Positions 1 to 9,844 are shown, numbered from the stretch's first letter. The stretch: 64,000 nt of DNA from Sodalis ligni (GCF_016865525.2 NZ_CP075169.1:2232337-2296336); one strand, 5' to 3'. The notes: generated by a model from the sequence alone, not told the origin. Numbers and translations: made by a program.

Positions 1-215
1 AGGGTCGTGGCGTGAATGGCCACTTCAACGGATGCGCCGTCGAGGCCGCTTTTCCTGAACAGCCAATCAAGACCCTTGTTGACGCCCCGCGCCGGGTCGT
101 CCGGGGTGGTCAGGCACTTCTCCAGTAACATTTCTCCGGTGGTTTCGTTGGTCAGGACGAAATCGGTAAAGGTGCCGCCGATATCAAAACCGAGGCGATA
201 TTTGGCTGTCATCAT
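1..215 (-). CDS. Hydantoinase/oxoprolinase subunit A, N-terminal part (cut by window edge)
   Basis: Only the first ~71 codons are present, read leftward from ATG at 215; a second in-frame ATG at 212 is equally possible. The protein begins M-M-T-A-K-Y-R-L-G-F-D-I-G-G-T-F-T-D. The FDIGGTFTDF block is the ATP-binding phosphate-1 motif that opens the HyuA/5-oxoprolinase family, whose members hydrolyse hydantoin or 5-oxoproline rings using ATP. It follows hyuB on the same strand, separated by 157 bp that hold a palindromic repeat, and would form the A/B pair. Substrate cannot be told from this fragment. Confidence 0.85.
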   Translation of the reverse strand, partial: MMTAKYRLGFDIGGTFTDFVLTNETTGEMLLEKCLTTPDDPARGVNKGLDWLFRKSGLDGASVEVAIHATT

Positions 216-243
216 GTTGTCCCATATTATCTAATACGAATGG

Positions 244-345
244 TATACCCGTCATACTTCAAGTTGCAGTCGCTGTTCAAATCTGTTCCAGACAGATTTA
301 TCGCTGCGTCGCCGCCTTCCTGCAACTCGAATTATTTAGGGTATA
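244..345. repeat. Intergenic palindromic repeat with TATACCC...GGGTATA ends
   Basis: The left arm starts TATACCC at 244 and includes CTTCAAGTTGCA. The right arm (321-345) contains TGCAACTCGAATTA and ends GGGTATA. The arms are imperfect reverse complements around a ~50 bp centre. A second copy with the same arms and a shorter centre lies at 56877-56942. It sits between hyuB and hyuA and carries no ORF. A dispersed non-coding enterobacterial repeat is the likely identity (inference). Confidence 0.7.
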
Positions 346-372
346 TCCTCATAACCATTAACGGAGACCGGA

Positions 373-2037
373 TTATTTTCCGGCGTAACCATATATGTCG
401 CCGGCGGCCCGACGGCTCACCAGACCCAGCTCGATGTCGGTTTCCACCAGGGCGCGGTCGCGCTCAAGAGGATTGCCGATGCCGCCGCCGCCGGGCAGGT
501 GCAGGGTCAGCATCTGGCCGGGCTGCAGGGCGAAGGGGTCCGGCTCGATAGGCCGGCCGTCAAGGAGCACCGCGCCTAATCCCCCCGGATGTCCTTGCAG
601 CAATCCGTCCGAGGGATAGCGGGTATGGTCGGGCCGCACGGCGACATGCACCGGCTTATCGGATTTGGTTTCGATGCGCATAATGGAGCCCAGGCCGCCG
701 CGATATTTGCCGGGACCGCCGGAATCCGGATGGTAAGCGCGCTCGCGGATCAATACCGGGCCGTTGGCTTCGATGATTTCCATCGGCGTTACCATCGAGC
801 AGCCGGGAAAGGCGATGGTGGAATGCCCGTCCATGCCAATGGACGCGCCTTCGCCGCCGTTGGGCAGCATATGCACCACGAACGGCGCCCCTTCATCGTC
901 CTGGCACATAAAGCGGATAAACCAGAAAGAACCGCTGGTGGCCTGCACGGCGTTCGGGATGACCTTGGCCAGGGCGTTGTAAATGGCGGTATGGGTATGG
1001 AAACTGGTGCGCGACCGGGCCTGCACCGCGGCGGGACGCTGGGCATTAAGAATAGAGCCCGGCGGCGCATAGCTGGTGATGGGGACGAACAGGCCCTCGT
1101 TATTGGGCAATTCCGGACAGAGGCTGCATTTCAGCGCCAGCAGCGAGTGGGCATGGGTGGCATTCATCACCACGTTGACGGCGGTGTCCGGGTTCTGCGG
1201 ACTGGTGCCGGTATAATCCAGATGCAGGGTATCGCCGGCGACGGTAATCTTGAGCACAATGTTCGTCGGGCTGGTGACCCCGTCGCACAGCGCCTTGCCG
1301 AGGTATTCGCCGTCGGGGATGGCGGCGATGGCATCGCGCATCGCGTTGGCGGAGCGGCGCAAAATGAAATCCGCCACCGCATCCATTTTCTCCCTGCCGT
1401 ACTCCTCCAGCATGGCGTTATAGCGTTCGGCGCCGATGCGCGCCGCGCCGACAATGGCCCCGACGTCCCCCAGCACCAGCTTGGGATAGCGCACGTTCGC
1501 TTCAATGATGCGAATCAGCTGCACGTTGGGCGCGCCGGCTTCATAGAGTTTACTGGGGGGGATTTGCAGCCCCTCTTCATACAGATCCCGCGCTTTTAAT
1601 TCGTCATGGCTGCCGCCGATATCGGAAATATGCGCGGCGGAAGCGATAAAGCCGACGATGCCGCCCCGATGGAAAATCGGCATGACAATATAAAAATCCG
1701 GCAGATGGCCATGGCAAAGCCAGGGATCGTTGGTGATGAGGATATCCCCTTCCTGCAAGGTCTCCGGCGGAAAGATGTCCAGCATCGAACGGGTGGCCGA
1801 CGGCAACGAGCAGGTGAACGCGGGCACGCATATCTGGGATTGGGCGATGGAGCGCGCCTGACTGTCCAATAAAATCACCGCGTAATCACGGGATTCACTG
1901 ACAATGGTGGAAAAGGCGGTCCGCAGCAAAATGGCGTCCACCTCGTCCATCATGGCAATCAGGCGGTCCCATTGGATTTGCAGGCCGAAGGCATCTTCTT
2001 CAGGCGCGGTGGAGACCACATCGATTTCAATATTCAT
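373..2037 (-). CDS. Hydantoinase B / oxoprolinase family protein
   Basis: A 554-residue protein close to the usual 520-590 of HyuB. Family features are visible: an early stretch reading VSESRDYAVILLD (about residues 46-58), then GDILITNDPWLCHGHLPD, a SAAHISDIGG block (about 130-140) and a C-terminal glycine-rich HLPGGGGIGNP (about 515-525). With subunit A it hydrolyses a cyclic amide (hydantoin, N-methylhydantoin or 5-oxoproline type) with ATP. It is last but one in a minus-strand run behind an oligopeptide-type ABC importer and a dipeptidase, which suggests import and cleavage of N-modified or cyclic peptides or hydantoins. The start is an ATG just before NIEIDVVSTAPEED. Confidence 0.88.
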   Translation of the reverse strand: MNIEIDVVSTAPEEDAFGLQIQWDRLIAMMDEVDAILLRTAFSTIVSESRDYAVILLDSQARSIAQSQICVPAFTCSLPSATRSMLDIFPPETLQEGDILITNDPWLCHGHLPDFYIVMPIFHRGGIVGFIASAAHISDIGGSHDELKARDLYEEGLQIPPSKLYEAGAPNVQLIRIIEANVRYPKLVLGDVGAIVGAARIGAERYNAMLEEYGREKMDAVADFILRRSANAMRDAIAAIPDGEYLGKALCDGVTSPTNIVLKITVAGDTLHLDYTGTSPQNPDTAVNVVMNATHAHSLLALKCSLCPELPNNEGLFVPITSYAPPGSILNAQRPAAVQARSRTSFHTHTAIYNALAKVIPNAVQATSGSFWFIRFMCQDDEGAPFVVHMLPNGGEGASIGMDGHSTIAFPGCSMVTPMEIIEANGPVLIRERAYHPDSGGPGKYRGGLGSIMRIETKSDKPVHVAVRPDHTRYPSDGLLQGHPGGLGAVLLDGRPIEPDPFALQPGQMLTLHLPGGGGIGNPLERDRALVETDIELGLVSRRAAGDIYGYAGK

Positions 2038-2191
2038 TTTAGTTTGCGATCCTTATCATTCTCCAGGCAAAACGGTTGCCGCGGCGATGGCGAATTCGAT
2101 TCCGCCCCCGTGATGCATGGTGGGAATGTCATAATGGGACAGGCATGTCTTTTGCCGCGGAACAGGCGGCCGGACACTGGGGAAACGCGCG

Positions 2192-3199
2192 TTACCAGAC
2201 CTCTTTGAGTACCCGCAGCCAGTTGCCGGACATGATTTTTTCGATTTCCCCTTCATGGAAACCCTGTTTGCTCATGGCATCCCAAACCGCCGGGGTTTTC
2301 GCCATGGACTCGTATCCCTCCGTCACATGGGTGCCGAACCGATACCAGGGTCCCAGAGAGCCGGTAATATTGGGATACAGGCCGTTTTTACCCCAGCGGG
2401 CTTCCCACTCTTCCTCGGTTTCCCCATTGGCTTCCGGCAGATCGCTGGCGAACGCCACATGGACGATACCGCCTATCTTCACCATCTACGCGATGTGGGC
2501 CACCAGATCGTTCAGGGGAGGGCGCTTATCCCAACGGACAATGGGGGACCATGACACGGCGCCCACCAGGCCGCCGTTTTCGGCCACCGCCCGGATCAAG
2601 CTATCAGGTTTGTTGCGCGGGCTGGGACATAGGGCGTAAGCATTGCCGTGGCTTATCACCAGAGGGCGTTTTGCCGCCTTGACGAAATCGGCGCTGGTGC
2701 GGTGCCCGCAATGGGAAAGATCCACCAGCAGGCGTAGTTCTTCCATCTCCCCCAGCCAGTCATAGGCATCGTCCGTCATGCCTTGGTCGCTATCCCCCAC
2801 AAAGGGCGCGCCGTAGCCGAACCGGTTTTTTTCGTTGTAGGTGGGCTGGATGATCCGCATGCCCAACTGTTTGAACGAGGCCAGGATGCGCACGTCCGGC
2901 TCGGCCATCAGCGTATTCTGCGCGCCGATTATCACGCCCACCCGATGCTCGTCGTGGGCCTGTTGTATCTCGGCGACGCTGGTCACCACCGTGGCGACAT
3001 CGGGCATGGCCTCGATAATGCCGCGGGCTTCCTCCAGCTGGACCAGCGCATCGGCAAGCGTTGCATCGGGATGGATGGCGGTCAGGTTGATGGCGGATAC
3101 GCCCCCCTCGCGGGTACGAATAAGCTGTTCGCGGGTCAGGCCGGCGCAATTCAGGCCGTCGATAACCAGCGGGCGCGAGGATGTTGTGTGAGAAGACAT
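2192..3199 (-). pseudogene. M19-type (membrane dipeptidase family) protein interrupted by an in-frame TAG
   Basis: Two ORFs in the same frame (3199-2486 and 2485-2192) together give a full-length ~335-residue M19 protein. They are split by one TAG at 2488-2486, reading ...NDLVAHIA-stop-MVKIGGIVHVAFASDL. The frame is kept on both sides, so this is a nonsense change and not an indel. DLSHCGH and ISHGNAYA match the histidine region of the family. The usual N-terminal HxD metal motif is replaced by DGLNCAG, as I recall for a divergent subfamily, and the usual IDHV is IVHV. The gene lies 12 nt downstream of the importer's second ATPase. Read-through or suppression is possible but unproven; an inactive gene is the simpler reading. 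Confidence 0.8.
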
Positions 3200-3211
3200 G
3201 GATAACCTCTT

Positions 3212-4294
3212 TTATAGATTTACTACGTTAAGTCTTTCCCGGCGGCGGTCGGCATAAAGCCGCAGCCGTGCTTGCGCGATGGGAGAGAGCTTACTGGGGT
3301 CCTGGAACACCTCCTGCCATAGAGGCAATTCCAGGCGTCGATGGCAGGCGACGGCCGAGCCGTCTCCCGCCGGTTTCAATAGGGGCTCATCATGGCGGCA
3401 CTTATCCACGGCGTAGGGACAGCGGGGATGGAAACGGCATCCCTCCGGCAGGTTGACCGTGGTGGAGACATCGCCGGACAGCGCCTGCCGAGCGGGACGA
3501 TTGCCGGGATCAGGGCGGGGAATGGCCGAGATGAGCGCCCGGGAGTAGGGGTGGGCGGGGGCGTTGAAAAAGACCTCTTTCGGGGCGATTTCGATGATTT
3601 TGCCCAGGTACATCACCGCTACGCGATCGGAGATATGTTTCACCACCGACAGGTCGTGGGAAATAAAGAGGTAAGACAGGTTCAGGTCCCGCTGCAGATC
3701 CGACAGCAGATTGATTATCTGCGCCTGGATGGAAACGTCCAGGGCCGATACCGGTTCATCGCAGACAATCAGCGACGGCTTTAGCATCAGCGCCCGGGCG
3801 ATGCCCACCCGCTGCCGCTGGCCGCCGGAAAACTCATGGGGATAACGGCGGGCATGGGTGGGGGAAAGCCCCACCTGTTGAAGCACGTCGGCGACGCGCC
3901 GCTGCCGTTCGGCTGCCCCGATGCGGTTGATGATAAGCGGCTCTTCGAGGATGTCATGGACTATCATGCGCGGGTTTAACGAGGCAAACGGATCTTGGAA
4001 GATTATCTGGAACTGTTTGCGAAAATCCCGCAGCGCGCCGCCGCGAAGTCCATTGAGCTCGGTATCCGCCAGCCGGATGGTTCCCGCGGTGGGGTCAAGC
4101 AGCTTCATCACCAGGCGTGCGGTGGTGGACTTGCCGCAGCCGCTTTCCCCCACCAGCGCCAGGGTTTCACCGTAGGCCATCTCGAACGAGACGCCGTCCA
4201 CGGCCCTGACCACGGTATCCTCCTTGCCGAAACGGCCCTTCGCCAGGGTGAAATGCTTTTTGAGATTGTCGACCTGCAAAATGGCGCGGCTCAT
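3212..4294 (-). CDS. Oligopeptide/dipeptide ABC transporter ATP-binding protein (DppF/OppF type)
   Basis: A 360-residue ATPase: Walker [10 protein letters not shown] (residues 49-57), signature FSGGQRQRVGIARAL (from 155), Walker B LIVCDEP (175-181), H-loop LFISHDLSVV. The C-terminal oligopeptide-type extension is present, with the cysteine-bearing [17 protein letters not shown] typical of this subfamily. It overlaps the start of the upstream ATPase gene's 3' end by 4 nt (ATGA), so the two are translationally coupled. It energises import through the two permeases encoded just upstream. The substrate is unknown; hydantoinase genes next door suggest modified peptides or cyclic amides. Confidence 0.93.
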   Translation of the reverse strand: MSRAILQVDNLKKHFTLAKGRFGKEDTVVRAVDGVSFEMAYGETLALVGESGCGKSTTARLVMKLLDPTAGTIRLADTELNGLRGGALRDFRKQFQIIFQDPFASLNPRMIVHDILEEPLIINRIGAAERQRRVADVLQQVGLSPTHARRYPHEFSGGQRQRVGIARALMLKPSLIVCDEPVSALDVSIQAQIINLLSDLQRDLNLSYLFISHDLSVVKHISDRVAVMYLGKIIEIAPKEVFFNAPAHPYSRALISAIPRPDPGNRPARQALSGDVSTTVNLPEGCRFHPRCPYAVDKCRHDEPLLKPAGDGSAVACHRRLELPLWQEVFQDPSKLSPIAQARLRLYADRRRERLNVVNL

Positions 4295-5313
4295 GGCTGT
4301 TCTCCTGCGAGGGGAATGTGAAAACAGGCCGTCAAATGATCATCCTGCCGGGATACCGGCAAGGGGCGGCGGTGGACGCAGTCCTGTTCCATAAAGACGC
4401 AGCGGGGGTGAAAACGGCAGCCGGCGGGCATTTGCGCCGCCGGGGGGACGGAACCCTCGATGGCCAGCAGCCGGGTCTCTTTCTCTTCCATGCGGGGAAT
4501 ACTGCCCAGCAGGCCCAGGGTATAGGGATGGCGGGGATCGTCGAACAGCGCCCGGCATGAGGCGTATTCAATCAGCTGGCCGGCATATATCACCGCAACG
4601 TTATCCGCCATCTGGGCCACCACGCCGAGATCGTGGGTGATAAGGATAATAGCCATATGGTTTTTTCGCTGCAGTTCACGCAGCAGCTGAAGAATCTCCG
4701 CCTGCACCGTGACATCCAGGGCGGTGGTGGGTTCATCGGCAATAAGAATATCCGGTTCACAGGCAATCACCATGGCAATGGCGATACGCTGGCGCATGCC
4801 GCCGGATAGCTGATGGGGATATTCGTTGAAACGCTGCCCCGCCCCCGGGATCCTCACCTGCTCCATGGCCGCGATGGCGCGTTCTTTCAGTGTGCGGTTC
4901 GAGGATACCCGGTCGTGAACCCGCATGGCCTCCACTATCTGGAACCCGACGCGCAGCAGAGGATTGAGGCTGGTCATCGGTTCCTGGAACACCATGCCTA
5001 TCTTGCCGCCGCGAATGCCGCGCATCCGGGCGGGCCGAAGGGCCAGCAGGTTTGCGCCTTCATACTCGATCGTGCCCGTCGTCACCCCCGGCGGCGGCAC
5101 CAATCCCATGATGGCCAGCGACAGCATCGACTTGCCGCAGCCGCTCTCCCCAACGATGCTTAAGGTTTCAGCCCGCCGGACCGAGAGGTTGATATCATCG
5201 AGAATAACCGCCGGGTTTTCCCGTCCGCCGAACGACACCCGCAGATTCTTGATGTCCAGTATGACCTCGTCGCCCGGTTGCCCCGGCGCGGGTAATGGGG
5301 TTAAAGCATGCAT
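4291..5313 (-). CDS. Oligopeptide/dipeptide ABC transporter ATP-binding protein (DppD/OppD type)
   Basis: 340 residues: Walker A GESGCGKS (55-62), signature [13 protein letters not shown] (from 169), Walker B ILIADEP (189-195), H-loop LITHDLGVV, and the C-terminal [15 protein letters not shown] cysteine cluster of the oligopeptide-transporter ATPase extension. It pairs with the DppF-type ATPase downstream; the stop/start overlap is 4 nt. The preceding permease gene ends only 2 nt away, so the importer genes form one tight operon. Confidence 0.93.
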   Translation of the reverse strand: MHALTPLPAPGQPGDEVILDIKNLRVSFGGRENPAVILDDINLSVRRAETLSIVGESGCGKSMLSLAIMGLVPPPGVTTGTIEYEGANLLALRPARMRGIRGGKIGMVFQEPMTSLNPLLRVGFQIVEAMRVHDRVSSNRTLKERAIAAMEQVRIPGAGQRFNEYPHQLSGGMRQRIAIAMVIACEPDILIADEPTTALDVTVQAEILQLLRELQRKNHMAIILITHDLGVVAQMADNVAVIYAGQLIEYASCRALFDDPRHPYTLGLLGSIPRMEEKETRLLAIEGSVPPAAQMPAGCRFHPRCVFMEQDCVHRRPLPVSRQDDHLTACFHIPLAGEQP

Positions 5314-5315
5314 GG

Positions 5316-6218
5316 TTATCTCCTCCCTTCGCCGGACAAGCGCGGGTCGAGGGCATCGCGGATAAAATCCCCCAGGATATTGATGGCCAGGATCACGGCG
5401 GCAATGGCGATGCCGGGAAATACCGAAGCACCCCAGGAAACGCTGAGATAATTCTGGGCTTCGCTTACCATGCCACCCCAGGTGGGGGTGGGCGGCTGTA
5501 CGCCCAGTCCCAGGAAACTCAGGGTGGCTTCGGTGAGAATCATGTCCGAAAGCTGAAAAGTGGCCATCACGATGCTGGCCGACAGGACGTTCGGCCCGAT
5601 ATGGCGAAAAATCACCCGCAGCGGACTGGCGCCGATGGACACCGCGGCGTCCACATACTCAAGGTTGCGTACCGACATCACCGATGACCGCACGATACGG
5701 GCAAATTGGGGCCAGCCCGAGATGCCCATGATAAGAATGAGGGCCGGCAGGGAGGCGCCGATGACGGCGACAATGGCAATCACCAGCAGGATGATGGGGA
5801 AGGCCAACTGCATATCGATAAGGCGCAATACCAGCGCGTCGGTAAAGCCGCCGTTGTAGCCGGCGATAAGCCCCACGAAAGTGCCGATAACGCAGGAAAT
5901 CACCACCGCCGACACGCTGACGAATAACGTGGCTCTCGCACCATAGACAATGCGGCTGAAGACATCGCGCCCCAACTGATCGGTACCGAGCCACCAGGCC
6001 TCCTTGCCGCCCAGAAATACCGGCGGCAGCAGCCGGCGCAGCAGGCTTTGCTGGAAAGGGTCCTGCGGGGCGAAAAGCCCCGGCGCGATGGCCCATATCA
6101 CGGCGATAAGGAGGATAATCACGCTGATGAGGTTAAGGGGCGAACAAAGCCGGGTGCCGGTAAACCTTGCCGGTTTCGGGGATGGCGCGATGGCGTTGAC
6201 CATGGGTTCAGTGCTCAT
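5316..6218 (-). CDS. ABC transporter permease, DppC/OppC type
   Basis: A 300-residue inner-membrane permease. An N-terminal membrane segment (LISVIILLIAVIWAIAPGLF) is followed by the DppC-type linker with WWLGTDQLGRDVFSRIVYGAR, then five further hydrophobic segments. The EAA coupling loop is recognisable in DAAVSIGASPLRVIFRHIGPN (about 190-212), with the family-typical LSFLGLGVQPPTPTWG near the C-terminus. The start overlaps the end of the DppB-type gene by 4 nt. Confidence 0.92.
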   Translation of the reverse strand: MSTEPMVNAIAPSPKPARFTGTRLCSPLNLISVIILLIAVIWAIAPGLFAPQDPFQQSLLRRLLPPVFLGGKEAWWLGTDQLGRDVFSRIVYGARATLFVSVSAVVISCVIGTFVGLIAGYNGGFTDALVLRLIDMQLAFPIILLVIAIVAVIGASLPALILIMGISGWPQFARIVRSSVMSVRNLEYVDAAVSIGASPLRVIFRHIGPNVLSASIVMATFQLSDMILTEATLSFLGLGVQPPTPTWGGMVSEAQNYLSVSWGASVFPGIAIAAVILAINILGDFIRDALDPRLSGEGRR

Positions 6219-7132
6219 TTCAGGCGGATCCTCGGGTCAAGCAGGGCGGACAGCACATCGGCGGCAAAATTCGCCAGGATAAAAATCACCGCAAAGAAGA
6301 ACACCACCACCTGCACCACCGGATAATCCCGCGCATAAATCGCCTGGATAGCCAGGCGGCCGATACCGGGCCAGGAGAACACGGTTTCGGTGATGATGAC
6401 GCCCCCCATCAGGACGCCGAACTGCAGGGCGATAACCACCATCACCGGGATAAACGCATTGCGCACCACGTGGCGCGTGACCACCAGGAATTCGCTCAAT
6501 CCCTTGGCGCGGGCGGTGCGGACAAAATCCTGGCGTAAAACATCCAGCGTGGTGGAGCGCATCACGCGCGCCATCAGGGCTATAAGCTTAGCGGACAGCG
6601 TAACCGCCGGCATGATCAAATGAAGGACCCCGCCCATGCCGCCGGTGGGCAGCCAATGCAGGGTGACGGAGAAGATAAGGATTGCCACCACATCAAGAAA
6701 AAAGGTCGGCACCGCCTGTGACAGCGCGGCAATGCCGCGGATAAGATAATCTATCCAGCTGTTGCGATAATAGGCAGAGCCGATCCCCGCCGGGATACCC
6801 ACCGCCAGGGCAATGGCCAGGGTGGTAACCGCCAGCTCCAGGGTGGCCCCCAGCCGTTCGAACAGCAGGCTGACGGCCGGCTCGCCAAAGCGCAGCGAGT
6901 TGCCGAAATCGCCGTGGAACGCCTTGAAAACAAAGGTGATGAACTGCTCTAACAGCGAGCGGTCCAGGCCGTTTTTGATGCGAAACGCCTGTTTGGCCTG
7001 CTCCGTTGCGTCCACAGGCAGGAAGAGTGTCGTCGGATCGCCGCTTAACCGGGTAATAAAAAAGCAGGCTACAATTATGCCCAGCAATGAGGGTATAATA
7101 TAAAGGATCCGACGCAGGATATAATTTGCCAT
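6215..7132 (-). CDS. ABC transporter permease, DppB/OppB type
   Basis: A 305-residue permease beginning MANYILRRILYIIPSLLGIIVACFFITRLSGDP. This is the DppB-family opening: a first membrane helix followed by the RLxGDP periplasmic motif. The EAA loop is in RTARAKGLSEFLVVTRHVVRNAF, followed by ITETVFSWPGIGRLAIQAIYARDYPVVQ, the usual DppB C-terminal signature. The gene follows the substrate-binding protein gene after a 70 nt gap containing a strong hairpin. Confidence 0.92.
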   Translation of the reverse strand: MANYILRRILYIIPSLLGIIVACFFITRLSGDPTTLFLPVDATEQAKQAFRIKNGLDRSLLEQFITFVFKAFHGDFGNSLRFGEPAVSLLFERLGATLELAVTTLAIALAVGIPAGIGSAYYRNSWIDYLIRGIAALSQAVPTFFLDVVAILIFSVTLHWLPTGGMGGVLHLIMPAVTLSAKLIALMARVMRSTTLDVLRQDFVRTARAKGLSEFLVVTRHVVRNAFIPVMVVIALQFGVLMGGVIITETVFSWPGIGRLAIQAIYARDYPVVQVVVFFFAVIFILANFAADVLSALLDPRIRLK

Positions 7133-7169
7133 GATTAACCTGCGTAAAGTCAGTGAGAAGACGCGGATG

Positions 7170-7204
7170 GTGCTCTTGCCCTCAACGGCAAGAGCACTTT
7201 TTTT
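7170..7204. other. Strong hairpin between binding-protein and permease genes
   Basis: Arms GTGCTCTTGCC (7170-7180) and GGCAAGAGCAC (7187-7197) pair perfectly over 11 bp around a 6 nt loop. A run of seven T follows on the plus strand and overlaps the TAA of the binding-protein gene. On the minus-strand transcript the A-run precedes the stem and no U-run follows. There it more likely stabilises the upstream mRNA or lowers downstream expression than terminates. Hairpins between binding-protein and permease genes are common in ABC operons. Confidence 0.65.
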
Positions 7205-8741
7205 AGCCTATGGACATGCCGGTGATGACCCAGCGCTGATCGCCCCGTGGCGTGAAGCCTTTGATCCTGCCGGCCACGCCATACAGGTCCGTGGCCTGGT
7301 ACAGATAGAGTACCGACGCGTCGTCGAACATCACCTGCGAGGCCTGCTGATAGATTTCAGCCCTCTTGCCGCGATCGGTTTCATGGGCCCCCGCATTGAT
7401 AAGCTTATCGAGCTGCGGATTATCCACGTAGGAATAACGCCAGTCCGAACGGTACTGCGCCATCTGCAGGTCGGGATCGTCGCCCGGCGCCAGTCCCACC
7501 AGGCCGATTGGCTCCAGCTCGCGGTTACTCAACTGACGCAGAAATTCTCCCGGTTCCAGTGAAATCATATTGGTCTTCACGCCGACATCGGCGAACATCC
7601 CGGCGATGGCTTCCGCCACTTCCTTGTCCTGGGCGTAACGCCCGGTGGGGAACTTGAAGTCAATTTGGAATCCGTTGGGATAACCGGCTTCGGCGAGCAG
7701 TTGCCTGGCCTTTTTCGGATCAAAGGGATAGTCGTCAAGATGGGGGTTGTAGCCCAATTCGTTGGCCCGCAGCAACTGACCGTGCAGCAAGCGCGCGTTG
7801 CCCTGGAACAGGCCGTCGATAATGCCCTTCTTATCCACGGCATAGTTGAGGGCCTGCCTAACCCGGCGATCCTGCACCGGACTTTTTTGATTGGGCAAAC
7901 TGGACAGATCCAGGGTAAAAATGCGGTAGCTCGGCACTTCCTGTAGGCTCAAACCGTTTTGATTCTTGATCTGCGCGGCAGCCATAATGGGCACATTGGT
8001 GGCGATATCGCATTCGCCGTTCAGCAGACTGGATGCACGGGACATATCATCCGGCACGGTGCGCAGCACAACGCTGTTTATTCCTTTCGGCGCCTCGCCC
8101 CAATAGTGCGGGTTGGCGGCAAAGGTAATCCGGCTGTCGCGAACCCACTCTTTGAGCAGGAAAGGACCGGTGCCGATGGGTTTTGCGCCAAAACCATCCG
8201 CGCCCCCCACCTGCGCCCAGTATTTTGGCGGCAGGATAAAGACCTGGCTCAGCGCCAGCTCCAGGGCCGGGTAGGGGAATTTCATATGCAGGATAAGGGT
8301 CAGGTCGTCAACTTTTTCCACCTTGTCCATCAGTTGCGAATACTGGCCATAGGCGGGGGTGACAGTCACGTTCATAAAGGTTTGAAAAGAGAACATCACC
8401 GCATCCGCATCACATTTTTCCCCATTGGAAAACAAAATATTTTTACGCAGGGTGATTTTTACCTTCAGGGGATCCATCTGCTCATATTTTTCCGCCAGCA
8501 CCGGCACGCAGCGGCTGGCGGTAGGTTCAATCCAAAACAGGGGTTCGACGACCAGATTCCCGGCATTGATCTGTTCCTGGGTAGTGGAGAAATTGGGCCA
8601 CAGCGAAACCGGATCGAAACCCTGGGCGATGGCCAATACTCCCGGCTCGGCGGCAAACGCCAACTTCATGGATGCCAGCGGCGTTGTTAAAAACATCGAC
8701 CCGGCCAATAACTTACTGAACGATCGTCTGGTCATTCCCAT
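7203..8741 (-). CDS. ABC transporter substrate-binding protein, family 5 (peptide type)
   Basis: 512 residues with an N-terminal export signal: MGMTRRSFSKLLAGSMFLTTPLASMKLAFA. The RRSFSK stretch resembles a twin-arginine signal (inference), with AFA-AEPG as the likely cleavage point. The mature part has the family-5 layout, with YEQMDPLKVKITLRKNILFSNGEKCDADAV near the start and YNPHLDDYPFDPKKARQLLAEAGYPNGF late. It captures the substrate in the periplasm for the DppB/C/D/F genes that follow. The IclR gene ends 35 nt upstream, so regulator and importer may be co-transcribed. Confidence 0.92.
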   Translation of the reverse strand: MGMTRRSFSKLLAGSMFLTTPLASMKLAFAAEPGVLAIAQGFDPVSLWPNFSTTQEQINAGNLVVEPLFWIEPTASRCVPVLAEKYEQMDPLKVKITLRKNILFSNGEKCDADAVMFSFQTFMNVTVTPAYGQYSQLMDKVEKVDDLTLILHMKFPYPALELALSQVFILPPKYWAQVGGADGFGAKPIGTGPFLLKEWVRDSRITFAANPHYWGEAPKGINSVVLRTVPDDMSRASSLLNGECDIATNVPIMAAAQIKNQNGLSLQEVPSYRIFTLDLSSLPNQKSPVQDRRVRQALNYAVDKKGIIDGLFQGNARLLHGQLLRANELGYNPHLDDYPFDPKKARQLLAEAGYPNGFQIDFKFPTGRYAQDKEVAEAIAGMFADVGVKTNMISLEPGEFLRQLSNRELEPIGLVGLAPGDDPDLQMAQYRSDWRYSYVDNPQLDKLINAGAHETDRGKRAEIYQQASQVMFDDASVLYLYQATDLYGVAGRIKGFTPRGDQRWVITGMSIG

Positions 8742-8776
8742 CGCTAATTCCCCCCTGGTGAGTGTGATTAAATAAA

Positions 8777-9577
8777 TTAAATAAGATACGCAGAGTCCAT
8801 GGAAATCGACGTTGCGCCAATGTCCGGGAACACCGTCTGTCTTGACCAGAACGGATCCCCCACCCGATTACCGATGGCGCACGCTTCTTGCCAAAGACTT
8901 CTTTGCATGCTTTTGATTAAATCCGCGTCCGCAGCGGCAACCGGGTACGAAATGGACATGGCGATCTTTTCGTTATGCCAGATGTCATGTATGGCGAGCC
9001 CCATCGCCGAGATACTCGGATTTAAACCGTTTACCAGGCTGACCAGCCCCTTTTCCCGGATGCTGCTGAGCACATTGAGAAACTTTTTTTGCTCGGCGCC
9101 TTTGGTCAAGGTTGATCCCAATTTAGTCAACACCTCTTCATCGGGTTCACAGGCAAACAAGGCCAATCCCAGCGCGGTGGGCATCGCGGCCATTTTGGCG
9201 CCCACTTCATGTACTAAACGCAGGGGATGGGATCCAATTTTGACTCTCAGCAAGACGATATCGATATCCGACAGCGCCGCCGCGTAACCGACGAAATGGT
9301 ACTGTTCGGACAGCCTTTCGAGGGCGGCGTCGAGTTCATCAATCAATGAACTACCTTCCAGATAGAGCTCCGCCAGGGCGAGAACCCCGTGCCCCACGAC
9401 ATAGCCGTTTTCGTTGTGGCGGCGTTCCACGAAGCCGGCGTCACACAGGGTTTTCATCAGACGGGATACGGTGCTTTTCGGCACATCCAATTCACGGCAG
9501 ACCTCACCGACCCGCAGTACCGGCCGTTCTTTATTAAACAGGGATAAAATTCGCAGGCCGGTATCGAGAGAACTCAT
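8777..9577 (-). CDS. IclR-family transcriptional regulator
   Basis: About 266 residues from the ATG at 9577 (MSSLDTGLRILSLFNKERPVLRV); an upstream in-frame ATG at 9622 would add 15 unconvincing residues. An N-terminal winged helix (VGEVCRELDVPKSTVSRLMKTLCDAGFVE, about 22-50) is followed by an IclR effector domain. It is first in the minus-strand run that carries the importer, dipeptidase and hydantoinase genes, so it is the natural candidate to control them. Upstream is an inverted repeat (9581-9619) that could be its operator. Confidence 0.87.
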   Translation of the reverse strand: MSSLDTGLRILSLFNKERPVLRVGEVCRELDVPKSTVSRLMKTLCDAGFVERRHNENGYVVGHGVLALAELYLEGSSLIDELDAALERLSEQYHFVGYAAALSDIDIVLLRVKIGSHPLRLVHEVGAKMAAMPTALGLALFACEPDEEVLTKLGSTLTKGAEQKKFLNVLSSIREKGLVSLVNGLNPSISAMGLAIHDIWHNEKIAMSISYPVAAADADLIKSMQRSLWQEACAIGNRVGDPFWSRQTVFPDIGATSISMDSAYLI

Positions 9578-9580
9578 AAG

Positions 9581-9619
9581 TGTTCCATATATAGCAACAG
9601 TGATGTTACATATGGTACA
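9581..9619. promoter_or_regulatory. Candidate operator upstream of the IclR gene
   Basis: TGTTCCATAT (9581-9590) and ATATGGTACA (9610-9619) are inverted copies matching at 9 of 10 positions, centred about 23 bp upstream of the chosen start. The spacing suits a dimer of dimers. Autoregulation is inference; no binding data exist. Confidence 0.4.
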
Positions 9620-9844
9620 CATGTACTTTTTTTGGTCAAGAATTCTTTCTTGACTTTTATTAATTATAAGAAAATGCGATAGATGCAGATTAATCTGCTA
9701 ACAGAAGGTGCGCCTGGGTTTGAGGTCAATTTTTAACGCCCATGGCTCTGGCGGCGATATTTGTTTATATTATGACCCTCTGCCAATGGGCCGGACGGAT
9801 TTTCCCCGCCATGACAATGCCGACATGCCCTAAGGAACCTGTTT

